Source: an uncultured Corynebacterium sp.
GTDB taxonomy: Bacteria > Actinomycetota > Actinomycetes > Mycobacteriales > Mycobacteriaceae
Length of the DNA stretch: 64,000 nucleotides
Assembly: GCF_946222835.1 (NCBI RefSeq)
Contig: NZ_CAMIHD010000012.1
Span: forward strand, 1 to 64,000
Direction: 5' to 3'
Position 1 is the first letter of the stretch. Every line of letters begins with the position of its first letter. Below the pieces are notes generated by a model. That model was not told the origin of the DNA and did no database searches. It worked only from the letters and a program-made list of their open reading frames with translations. The translations under genes were made by a program, and so were the position numbers. Shown piece after piece: positions 27,175 to 34,662 of the stretch.

Positions 27175-28434
27175 AGATGGGTTCCTTGCGCGGCAGCAGT
27201 AGGTCTTCTCGCTGTAGCCAGCGCGCCCGCCGCTATCGCAGAGGAAAAGCCCGCGGTGGAGTTTCTGGACCACGCCCAAATCCTCAGCAATTCGGACGAA
27301 GATGCCATCAAATCGCAAGCGCAGTCCATACATTTTCCGGATTCCGTGCACGAGGTCGTCTACGCTACGTATCCGAGCTCGGGCGAAGAATTTTCCCGGA
27401 CTCTGTCCCATGACTTGGCCCGCGAGCATCCACATTTCATCAGCGGAAGTGGGTTACAGAAAAATGTGCTCGTTATCGCGGTAGGTTTTGAGCCCAATAG
27501 TATGGCTGTGCACTGCGGCACAGAGGTGTGCCAGGACATCAAGATTTATGACGAGGGCCGCATGGACGGCATCTTGGACCAGATGCGGCCGGCGCTGGCG
27601 GACGATGACTATACCGTCGGCATGATCCTAGCGACGCGCGCCGCCGCGGATACCACCGTGCGTCGGCAATATACGCAGGATGTGCCCACGTGGTCCGTGT
27701 TCATCGCAGCCACTATGGTGCTCGTGGTTCTGGGCGCGGCCGGCCTCATTACCTACTTGTTCATCCGCCGCGCCCGCGTGCGCAAGCGCTTCGATTATAT
27801 TAAGGGCGCTCGCGACGGGGCTGAGGAACTCATCAAGCGCACGGAGGCACGGATTGACGCCCTGCATTCCCCCTTGGCGGGCGACTACCTGAAGGTGCAG
27901 TGGCGCTCCTTGGTCAACCAGTACACTGATGCGCGGCCGACGCTCAAGGCGCTGGAGAACATCCAGGACTATTCCCTGCACGCTGCCTCCATCAAGGAGG
28001 CATACAAAGCACTCAAGCAGATCAATACCGCGGCAGCACAGATAGATTCCTTGGAAGATTTCTGCGACGGCGATACAGCGGTGCGCGCGGGCGAGGTGCA
28101 ATGGCTGCTTGGCGACGCCCAAGCGGCCCTCTCCCGCCAGCCCGACAACGCCAGCTTGCGCCAGATAACGCAGCGCATTAACGACCTGTCCCAGGATCTG
28201 TCGCGAGAAGACTTCGACTCCGCCTTCGCTCGCGTCCTCGAGGACTACCACCCCATGGTGGGCGCGCTGCCAGAAAGGCTATATCCGCAGCGCGACCGCA
28301 AAACTCCCCCACTCCTGGGCACGCCGGAATGGCGCCCCGGTATGGGCACGCACTACATGCCCTATAGGTTTGCGGGCTTCTGGGTGGCTAATAATAACGT
28401 CTCCTCCCAGCTGCCCGACCCGTACCGCTTCTAG
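27172..28434 (+). CDS. DUF5129 membrane protein with TPM-like exported domain
   Basis: A 420-residue protein with a signal peptide (cleavage near AIAEEKP, residue 23), an exported domain to about residue 165 resembling TPM/YgcG domains, one transmembrane helix at about 180-203, and a cytoplasmic helical region to the end. It matches the corynebacterial DUF5129 group, for which no function is known to me. It is divergent from glfT2 across 106 bases and ends in a four-base overlap with the opposite-strand pseudo-phosphatase gene. The domain topology is directly visible from hydrophobicity; a role in envelope stress or assembly is only a guess from location. Confidence 0.72.
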   Translation: MRWVPCAAAVGLLAVASAPAAIAEEKPAVEFLDHAQILSNSDEDAIKSQAQSIHFPDSVHEVVYATYPSSGEEFSRTLSHDLAREHPHFISGSGLQKNVLVIAVGFEPNSMAVHCGTEVCQDIKIYDEGRMDGILDQMRPALADDDYTVGMILATRAAADTTVRRQYTQDVPTWSVFIAATMVLVVLGAAGLITYLFIRRARVRKRFDYIKGARDGAEELIKRTEARIDALHSPLAGDYLKVQWRSLVNQYTDARPTLKALENIQDYSLHAASIKEAYKALKQINTAAAQIDSLEDFCDGDTAVRAGEVQWLLGDAQAALSRQPDNASLRQITQRINDLSQDLSREDFDSAFARVLEDYHPMVGALPERLYPQRDRKTPPLLGTPEWRPGMGTHYMPYRFAGFWVANNNVSSQLPDPYRF

Positions 28435-29018
28435 GCATTGACCGGTTCGGTTACCGGATCGATGCCCAGCTTGTTGAGCATGTAGAGTACGCGGGCTTCG
28501 AGGTCATCAGCCAATTCGCGCGCCTCCTCCACGGTATCCGCGGCAGGAATATCCCAAATTTTGATGTCCTTGCCTGCCTCATCGCGTTCTACCTCGCGGC
28601 CCAAGAACACGATGTAATCCGGCATCGCTACCGTGCGCACCTCATCGAGGTACTTATTCGGGGCTTCCCCCATGCCGCGCTCGTTCATGACGTGGGCAAG
28701 GTGGCCTTCCGCTTCGTTTTCTGGGTGAGCAACGGCGGTATCTACAAAGAGGGCTTCGCCGGCGTGCTTGCGGGTCAGTTCCGCTGCGGCTTGGGCCAGC
28801 GCATTATTGGCACCGGCGGCAAAACGTACGTGCAGGCGGTGAGCACCGAAGTAGTCGCGCACCTCACGCTCCACCAAAAGCGGCACGAATTCATCGAGCT
28901 CCGCCTTCTTGGTGTGCTTGGCAATAACCTCATCGAGCTTGGCATCGATTTCCGCGGCCGTGTACTCGTGGCCGTAGTTCTCGTGCAGATCCTGGCGCAG
29001 GGTTTCAAACTGGTTCAT
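28431..29018 (-). CDS. ArsC/LMW-phosphatase-like protein lacking catalytic residues, with N-terminal three-helix bundle
   Basis: A 195-residue protein with two parts. Residues about 5-57 resemble the three-helix-bundle dimerisation domain of actinobacterial arsenate reductases. Residues about 62-185 align with low-molecular-weight protein tyrosine phosphatase/ArsC. The active loop, normally VCVxNxxRSQMAA, reads FAAGANNALAQAAA (66-79): the cysteine is A68, the arginine L74, the serine A75, while N71 and Q76 remain. The C-terminal IKIWDIPAADT segment keeps the WD-P frame but lacks the DP general acid. The fold call is inferred by eye; if right, it cannot be a phosphatase or reductase and may bind phospho-ligands or a partner. 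It lies downstream of a small frame and a GTTAAC inverted repeat. Confidence 0.65.
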   Translation of the reverse strand: MNQFETLRQDLHENYGHEYTAAEIDAKLDEVIAKHTKKAELDEFVPLLVEREVRDYFGAHRLHVRFAAGANNALAQAAAELTRKHAGEALFVDTAVAHPENEAEGHLAHVMNERGMGEAPNKYLDEVRTVAMPDYIVFLGREVERDEAGKDIKIWDIPAADTVEEARELADDLEARVLYMLNKLGIDPVTEPVNA

Positions 29019-29068
29019 TGTTATCCCCTTTCTCGGATTATTGTCCCGTTTGCTAATTGTTAACCTGC

Positions 29069-29089
29069 CGTTAACTTTAACAGTTAACG
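29069..29089. promoter_or_regulatory. Inverted repeat CGTTAAC-N7-GTTAACG, possible operator
   Basis: Perfect 7-base arms at 29069-29075 and 29083-29089, with further GTTAA copies on both sides (29059-29064 and 29094-29098). It lies about 50 bases upstream of the pseudo-phosphatase start, where a promoter is expected. Binding protein unknown. Confidence 0.45.
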
Positions 29090-29284
29090 TTGGGTTAAGT
29101 CAAACGGTTGGGAATAACCCAATAGTTTTCTGCGCCGAAAATGCGGGAAGGCCCGCCGGGAGTTCCGGCAGGCCTTCTTGGACTGTTCCTTCTTTTTATC
29201 GGGAATGCGCGATGCGCGGCTACGCAATTTTAGATGCTCTTGCAGCCGATCCGGCGACATTTTCCACATGCGGCGGTCAGCCAT
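29084..29284 (-). CDS. Small basic protein candidate (66 residues)
   Basis: A minus-strand frame beginning MADRRMWKMSPDRLQEHLKL starts at the ATG at 29282-29284 with a strong AAGGAGGTGA site six bases upstream. The product is very basic and probably nucleic-acid binding or ribosome-associated, but I recognise no family. The Shine-Dalgarno sequence pairs with TCACCTC placed upstream on the same strand. A strong hairpin (29148-29176) falls inside the last third of the frame, so the real gene might end there or be shorter. It lies between the pseudo-phosphatase gene and the glf remnant, outside the island. Its ribosome site is the main evidence. Confidence 0.5.
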   Translation of the reverse strand: MADRRMWKMSPDRLQEHLKLRSRASRIPDKKKEQSKKACRNSRRAFPHFRRRKLLGYSQPFDLTQR

Positions 29285-29288
29285 ACCG

Positions 29289-29311
29289 TCACCTCCTTTC
29301 CTCAGAGGTGA
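29289..29311 (-). promoter_or_regulatory. Hairpin covering the ribosome-binding site of the small basic gene
   Basis: On the minus strand TCACCTC (29311-29305) pairs with GAGGTGA (29295-29289), the latter being the Shine-Dalgarno itself. The 9-base loop contains GAGGAAAG, which could substitute as a ribosome site. This would let translation depend on RNA folding. Confidence 0.4.
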
Positions 29312-29324
29312 TCAAGCATAGCGC

Positions 29325-29426
29325 TTAGTGGCCACGCTCCTGCTCAATGGCCTTGCCCTCGTTCCAGAAGGGCGCGAGCTTGATGTCGAACATGCTCAGC
29401 GCTGAGGCGATAACCATGCACATGTC
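29325..29426 (-). pseudogene. Orphan 3' tail of glf (UDP-galactopyranose mutase), about 34 codons
   Basis: Read on the minus strand the segment ends in the same [14 protein letters not shown] as the intact glf at 39638. I aligned about 105 bases with about 21 differences (roughly 80% identity) and 28 of 33 residues identical ([22 protein letters not shown] region). Upstream of base 29427 similarity stops abruptly. There is no start codon context, so it is a remnant. It marks the left edge of the restriction-modification island and shows that glf once adjoined the small basic gene. The two tails differ too much for a recent simple duplication. Confidence 0.88.
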
Positions 29427-29748
29427 GACATCGACAGACAGCCCGAGCCAACACGTTTACAAGCAGGAAATCGGCCACAAAGTGCACATCAATCCCCCGC
29501 TTTAGCACCGGATCTGACCGAACACGTCAGCAAGTCATGCGCTTTTGAAGCCCGATCCCCACGAAACCCAAACCACTCTCGGGCAACACTTTTTAGTATT
29601 AATTAACCAGCCTTAAGCCCCCTTCAGGACGATTACCATACTAAAAGCTGTTTACTTCACTCGAGTTCGTTTAACGTATTGGGCAGAGCAATCAGCGATG
29701 ACCGCTCACCCTTATTCCCCATCACTCCCCTATGAAAGGAGGCCTCAA
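29427..29748. other. Left island junction, non-coding
   Basis: 322 bases between the glf remnant and the first island gene, noticeably richer in A/T around 29590-29670. It contains an inverted repeat TTTTAGTA (29591-29598)/TACTAAAA (29639-29646) and presumably the promoter of the HTH gene. A 27-codon frame from 29422 (begins MSTSTDSPSQHV, ends HINPPL) crosses the junction; it has no ribosome site and I do not call it. No integrase or att-like core was recognised. Confidence 0.5.
29591..29646. promoter_or_regulatory. Inverted repeat TTTTAGTA-N40-TACTAAAA upstream of the HTH/pseudo-methylase gene
   Basis: Perfect 8-base A/T-rich arms about 100 bases upstream of the first island gene. The spacing suits two half-sites of a regulator, possibly the HTH protein itself. 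No protein can be assigned from sequence. Confidence 0.35.
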
Positions 29749-31743
29749 GTGACCGCAACACTGACACTCGCCGATGTCGCCCGGCTGACCGGCGTTACGC
29801 GCCCCGCGGTCAACGAGTGGATTCAGCGCTTTAACTCAGAATCCATCGCGCCCTTCCCCTCCCCTTACGGAGAACATGATGGCCACCCCTACTACGCCAT
29901 CACCGAAATTCAAGACTGGCTGCGAGAAACCAAGCTCGGCCGCCGCGACACAGCCGTTAAAGATGCCCTCTTCTATTCTTCGCTCTACCGAATGCTGCTC
30001 CGCAATCCGGCACGCGCGGCCTTGGGCCTTTTGAACTGCAACACGGCTCTCTCCCCTCAGGATTTTTCGCCCTCTGCTGCAGTAATCGACTCTCTTACCG
30101 CGGCGTACCAGCGCGCAGCAGACAACATTCCTTCTGATGCCCCTGAAGCTGATATCGCAAAAGCAGCAGAGCAGGTAGCCGAGGCAGCTTTCGGGCCCGC
30201 GGCCGCGCTCGCCCGTCTTGCAGATGACCTCAGTGCTCAGCGTCAAATAACACTCTCTTCCCGGTTTACTTCCCGCGCTATGCAAGCAGTATCGGAAGCC
30301 CTCACGCTAGAGGACCCAACTCCACCTATCATCCCTACTGATGAATACAGCCTAGGTTTCGTCACTGGACTCGCCCGGGAACTCGAGGAAACGCTAGCGC
30401 TCAACATCGGATATCGAAAGGACCGCGCACCAGACTCTCTTTATTGGGCCGAACTAGCGTGCCGAAACGTGGATTTTATCGACGCTAGCGAGGAGATCCC
30501 AGCGAATTCTCTCATCGTCCACGCTGCTCCTTCCCTTCTCAAGAATGCGCCCGAATACTTCGAGCACCTCCAGGACTTGCTCGACAACCTGAACGAGCGC
30601 GGCGCAATGTTCTGCATTTCCACCGCAGACATGCTTATCGAGGACTCTTTAGCGCAGGTCGTCCGACGGAGCTTCCTCGCACCGACTGAAACCGGTGCAA
30701 TTGCACCGCTGCGTTACAGCGCACGGCTGCCCCGAGGCATTTTTCCGGACCGCGGACAGCAGCAGGGCGCACTATGGATTCTCAAGCGCCCTAATCGCAA
30801 GGCCATAGGCAACCCTGCCGATGCTGCTGCCGTTATCGCTGACGTGCCGGACCTTAAGACACCCGGTCTCGTCTCAGACTGGGCAACCATGCTCACCACA
30901 CCGGATGAAGCGCGCAAGCACACCTTTGTCCGTGGTCGTATTCTTCGCGCCGCTGATGCCTGGCGCAGTCGTACTCATTCTCTCGATGACTCGGTCTTTT
31001 CTTCTACGTCGACGTCCTCCGCCGCCGATCTCATGCACACCGCACATCTAGCAGGATTAGACATCAGTTCAGTAGGGTTGGAGGACGCGCAGCCAAAGAT
31101 TGGTATGCGCGCTGAATCGGGGGCAACGCGCCTTGAGTACCTACCGTGGAAGGCCGCGACCAACGCTCGCACTGGGGTACTGCAGAAACTCAGCGGCTCC
31201 CGCATTGCCGAACGTGATCTCGCCCCTGAAGCAGTAGCAAAACTGGAACTCATCGGTGAACCCGAAATTCTGGGGAGCATTCCACAGGGCGCGCGTTGCA
31301 TCGATCGTCTCCGGTTGGAAGACATTGCACCGCGCGGCACCCTCACAGAGCCAGGGGACGTGGTCTTCATCAAGAGCCCAAGACCACGCGCGCTCATCGA
31401 TGAGGAAGGCGGCAAGCTAGTCACTGCACCGGCTCAAGCACTACGATGCCGTACCTTCCGTGGACGCAGCCACACTCCCTTGGAACAGGTCTGCATTCCC
31501 TACCTCGTAGAGAAGGCTATTAACGAAGCTGTCTCCTCCGAGTTGGGATCGGTGTACTTCCCCGTATTGCCTCGCAAGAATGCGGAACACCTCAGCACAG
31601 TCGAGCAACAGCTCGGCGCACGGCGTCGCCAGTTGGTTGAGCAGCTAAGGAGTATCGATGTTCTACGGCACAACCTCACTATTTCGATAGGTACCGGTGC
31701 TGTCACCATCGCTGAATCTCGTGCACAATCCCCGCCAGGCTAA
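29749..31743 (+). CDS. HTH-domain protein resembling an N6-adenine DNA methylase with degenerate motifs and an HsdS-like C-terminus
   Basis: The start is the GTG at 29749 with AAAGGAGG six bases before it, giving 664 residues; an ATG at 29698 is in frame but lacks a site. Residues 1-60 form a MerR/excisionase-like helix-turn-helix (LTLADVARLTGVTRPAVNEW). The middle resembles the HTH-linked N-6 DNA methylases of actinobacteria (alternating segments ending RLPRGIFPDRGQQQGALWIL), but I find neither DPxxGSGG nor NPPY: the latter position reads IVHAAPSLL. Residues about 490-660 look like a target-recognition/spacer unit of HsdS, with a GDVVF segment and a coiled helix near the end. It lies 52 bases before hsdM and is probably co-expressed. 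Fold assignment is by eye; function unknown. Confidence 0.6.
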   Translation: MTATLTLADVARLTGVTRPAVNEWIQRFNSESIAPFPSPYGEHDGHPYYAITEIQDWLRETKLGRRDTAVKDALFYSSLYRMLLRNPARAALGLLNCNTALSPQDFSPSAAVIDSLTAAYQRAADNIPSDAPEADIAKAAEQVAEAAFGPAAALARLADDLSAQRQITLSSRFTSRAMQAVSEALTLEDPTPPIIPTDEYSLGFVTGLARELEETLALNIGYRKDRAPDSLYWAELACRNVDFIDASEEIPANSLIVHAAPSLLKNAPEYFEHLQDLLDNLNERGAMFCISTADMLIEDSLAQVVRRSFLAPTETGAIAPLRYSARLPRGIFPDRGQQQGALWILKRPNRKAIGNPADAAAVIADVPDLKTPGLVSDWATMLTTPDEARKHTFVRGRILRAADAWRSRTHSLDDSVFSSTSTSSAADLMHTAHLAGLDISSVGLEDAQPKIGMRAESGATRLEYLPWKAATNARTGVLQKLSGSRIAERDLAPEAVAKLELIGEPEILGSIPQGARCIDRLRLEDIAPRGTLTEPGDVVFIKSPRPRALIDEEGGKLVTAPAQALRCRTFRGRSHTPLEQVCIPYLVEKAINEAVSSELGSVYFPVLPRKNAEHLSTVEQQLGARRRQLVEQLRSIDVLRHNLTISIGTGAVTIAESRAQSPPG

Positions 31744-31795
31744 TAACAGAGTTCAACATTCAAACACACAAACACCGTTATATGTAAGGAGAAAA

Positions 31796-33427
31796 ATGAC
31801 TAACTCAGTCAAGGATGAGCAGAACGTAGAGTCTGCCTCCGCCACCACCCTCAAAGAGCTCAAGGACACTTTATGGAAGGCAGCAGACAAGCTGCGCGGT
31901 TCCATGGACGCATCCCAGTACAAGGACATCGTCCTAGGACTGGTATTCCTCAAATACGTCACTGATGCTTTCGACGCCCGGCGCGCGGAGCTGCGTGCTG
32001 AAGGCGAGGAGCGCGGCGATAGCGAAGAGTACATCCAGGAAGACCTGGAGGATATCGACGCTTACCGTGAGAAGAACGTTTTCTGGGTCGACCGCATCGC
32101 TCGCTGGACCTTCCTGCGCGACAACTCGAAGGGCAAGACGGCCGACGCCGGCCAGGAGTACCAGTCCATCGGCAAGCTCATCGATAACGCGATGAAGCAG
32201 CTCATGCTGGACAATGAGTCGCTATTAGGTACCCTGCCCACCAACTTCGCGTCGGACAGCGTGGATCAGCGCCGTTTGGGCGAACTCATCGACTTGTTCA
32301 GCACCACTCGCTTCACCGCGGAGGGTCCCGAGCGTGCTCGCGATTTGCTAGGTGAGGTCTACGAGTACTTCCTGGAGAAGTTCGCTCGTGCTGAGGGCAA
32401 GCGTGGCGGCGAGTTCTACACTCCCCGCCCCGTCGTCCGCACTCTCGTGGAAATCCTGGAGCCGACCCAGGGTCGCGTTTACGACCCGTGCTGTGGCTCA
32501 GGCGGCATGTTCGTTCAGGCAGAGAAGTTCCTCGAAACCACGGAGAAGGACCGCACTGCTCTGGCCATCTACGGTCAGGAGCTCAACGAACGCACCTGGC
32601 GCATGGCCAAGATGAACCTGGCCATCCACGCTATTAGCTCCGCTGGCCTCGGCGAGCGGTGGGCCGACACCTTCGCTCGCGACATCCATCCGGGTAAGCA
32701 GATGGACTACGTCATGGCCAACCCGCCGTTCAACATCAAGGATTGGTCACGCAACGAGGAGGACTCCCGCTGGAAGTACGGCGTCCCGCCCAAGCGCAAT
32801 GCAAACTTCGCGTGGATGCAGCACATTATCTCCAAGCTCACTTCTCAAGGCGAGGCCGGTGTTGTCATGGCCAACGGCACGATGACGTCGAACTCCTCCG
32901 GTGAAGGCGACATCCGCAAGACCATGGTGGAAGACGACATCGTCTCCTGCGTCATCGCACTTCCTGCACAGCTCTTCCGTGGCACGCAGATTCCGGTCTG
33001 CGTCTGGTTCTTCGCCAAGGACAAGAAGGCCGGTAACAAAGGCTCCATCGACCGCACCAATCAGGTCCTCTTCATCGATGCCCGCGAGCTCGGCCACATG
33101 ATTGACCGCACAGAGCGCACCTTCAGCGACGACGACATCCAAAAGATTGCGAACACCTACCGCTTGTGGCGCGGCCGCACCTCCGCTCCGAAGGACGAGG
33201 CCTACGAGGACATCGCCGGCTTCTGCAAGTCTGCTTCCCTCGACGACATCCGCGACGCCGACTTCGCCATGACCCCCGGCCGCTACGTCGGCTTCGCCGA
33301 GGCCGAGGAAGACGACGAGCCCATCGACGAGAAGATTGCTCGCCTCACCGGCGAGCTCACCGCCGCGCTTGACGACGCCGCCCACCTAGACAAGGTTGTG
33401 CGCGAACAGCTGGGGAGGTTGAAGTAA
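31796..33427 (+). CDS. hsdM: Type I restriction-modification methyltransferase subunit HsdM
   Basis: N6-adenine methyltransferase subunit of a type I system; two HsdM with one HsdS methylate the bipartite site, and with HsdR cleave unmodified DNA. The 543-residue protein has the N-terminal HsdM helical domain, SAM motif DPCCGSGG (D230 onwards) and catalytic NPPF (309-312), both intact. Start chosen at the ATG at 31796 with TAAGGAG upstream; the longer frame from 31697 overlaps the previous gene and has no site. Its TAA overlaps the hsdS ATG (TAATG), so M and S are translationally coupled. The AC-rich leader (31764-31779) resembles the repeats at the far end of the island. Confidence 0.95.
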   Translation: MTNSVKDEQNVESASATTLKELKDTLWKAADKLRGSMDASQYKDIVLGLVFLKYVTDAFDARRAELRAEGEERGDSEEYIQEDLEDIDAYREKNVFWVDRIARWTFLRDNSKGKTADAGQEYQSIGKLIDNAMKQLMLDNESLLGTLPTNFASDSVDQRRLGELIDLFSTTRFTAEGPERARDLLGEVYEYFLEKFARAEGKRGGEFYTPRPVVRTLVEILEPTQGRVYDPCCGSGGMFVQAEKFLETTEKDRTALAIYGQELNERTWRMAKMNLAIHAISSAGLGERWADTFARDIHPGKQMDYVMANPPFNIKDWSRNEEDSRWKYGVPPKRNANFAWMQHIISKLTSQGEAGVVMANGTMTSNSSGEGDIRKTMVEDDIVSCVIALPAQLFRGTQIPVCVWFFAKDKKAGNKGSIDRTNQVLFIDARELGHMIDRTERTFSDDDIQKIANTYRLWRGRTSAPKDEAYEDIAGFCKSASLDDIRDADFAMTPGRYVGFAEAEEDDEPIDEKIARLTGELTAALDDAAHLDKVVREQLGRLK

Positions 33428-34626
33428 TGCGTACAACCACTCTCGAAGAAGTACTTGAAGAAATTATCGACCATCGAGGCAGAACGCCTAAGAAATTGGG
33501 GGCAGACTTCACAAACGCAGGGGTGCCTGTCATCTCGGCGAAACTCATCCGTCAAGGGGCAATCGATTTTGAAAACGTTCGATTTGTAAGTCACGAAACT
33601 TGGGAAAAATGGATGCCTTTACCCCTGCAAGAGGGGGACGTAATTCTCACGAGCGAAGCACCACTCGGCAAGACGGCCTTCGTCCCTTCAAACGACCCCC
33701 TAGTCTTGGGTCAACGGTTGTTTGCGCTCCGAGGAAAAGCCGATGTAATAGACAACGCATACCTGCGTTATTGGCTGGATTCTGAGGTTGGTCAAGCACA
33801 ACTAGCTGGCCGCGCGTCTGGAACTACGGTCCTGGGCATCCGTCAAGCATTGCTCCGCAAGGTTGAGATAGATCTTCCGCCGCTCAAGGCTCAACGATCA
33901 GTCGGCAAATTCCTAAAAGCACTCGATGACAAAATCACGACGAATTCACGGATAATCAATCTTAGTGGTGCCCTAGTTGAAGCTCTTTACTCGCAAGTAG
34001 CTAAAAAGCCAACGGCTCAATCCTTTGACGAAATTGCAGAAGTCTTCGGTGGTAGTACTCCCTCGACAAAAAACGATGCGTTCTGGGACGGCGACATCAA
34101 CTGGGCAACACCCACCGATATCACGGCTCTCGACGGTCCGTGGATTGGAGACACCAGCCGTAAAATCACTGAAGCTGGCTTGGCGTCGATGTCGTCCTCG
34201 TTGCATCCTGAAAACTCGATCTTGCTGACCTCGCGTGCCACGATTGGCGCCATCGCACTCGCATCTGGGCCCATTGCAACAAACCAAGGCTTCATCGTTG
34301 TCGAAGCACCCGATGAGCTCACACCGTGGCTTTTCGCGCAGATGAAAGCACGGAAACGTGAATTCGAAGCGTGGGCCAACGGCGCCACATTCATGGAACT
34401 GTCACGAGGAAACTTCAAGAAGCTTCCGTTCATCGGTTGCTCCGACGACTACCTGCAAGCCTTCAACGAGGCGGCCTGGCCGCTTCTCAAGCGCGCACAA
34501 GCTGCTCAGAAAGAAAACCAAGTCCTCGCCCGCACCCGCGACGAACTCCTTCCCCTCCTCATGAGCGGCCGCATTACGGTCGGTGAGGCGGAGAACGTTG
34601 CGGGCACGGCGGCGTCGGAAAGCTAA
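33427..34626 (+). CDS. hsdS: Type I restriction-modification specificity subunit HsdS
   Basis: Sets the DNA target of the HsdMSR complex. The 399-residue protein has two target-recognition domains. The first (about 1-160) begins with EEIIDHRGRTPKKLG and contains GDVILTSEAPLG; the second (about 195-350) begins with EVFGGSTPSTKNDAFWDGDI and contains NSILLTSRATIG. Each is followed by a conserved helical spacer (QRSVGKFLKALDDKI and the region before RDELLPLLMSGRI). Both units are intact, so a bipartite recognition site is expected, but the sequence cannot be read from the protein. The gene is clearly more A/T-rich than its neighbours, consistent with exchange of specificity genes. Confidence 0.93.
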   Translation: MRTTTLEEVLEEIIDHRGRTPKKLGADFTNAGVPVISAKLIRQGAIDFENVRFVSHETWEKWMPLPLQEGDVILTSEAPLGKTAFVPSNDPLVLGQRLFALRGKADVIDNAYLRYWLDSEVGQAQLAGRASGTTVLGIRQALLRKVEIDLPPLKAQRSVGKFLKALDDKITTNSRIINLSGALVEALYSQVAKKPTAQSFDEIAEVFGGSTPSTKNDAFWDGDINWATPTDITALDGPWIGDTSRKITEAGLASMSSSLHPENSILLTSRATIGAIALASGPIATNQGFIVVEAPDELTPWLFAQMKARKREFEAWANGATFMELSRGNFKKLPFIGCSDDYLQAFNEAAWPLLKRAQAAQKENQVLARTRDELLPLLMSGRITVGEAENVAGTAASES

Positions 34627-34662
34627 GCAGCCCCTATCCCTACAACCCCTAAGGAGAAGCAC

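Noticed and set aside
29148..29176. Rho-independent terminator inside the small basic gene
   Set aside because: The stem is strong, but neither strand has a T-run directly after it, so I record it only as a hairpin that weakens confidence in the gene's end.
29422..29505. 27-codon frame across the island junction (MSTSTDSPSQHV...)
   Set aside because: No ribosome site, begins inside the glf remnant on the opposite strand, and no family recognised. Kept only as a junction note.
29427..29748. Integrase attachment site or insertion sequence at the left island edge
   Set aside because: No tRNA, no integrase or transposase, and no matching direct repeat core beyond the glf tails could be found by eye.
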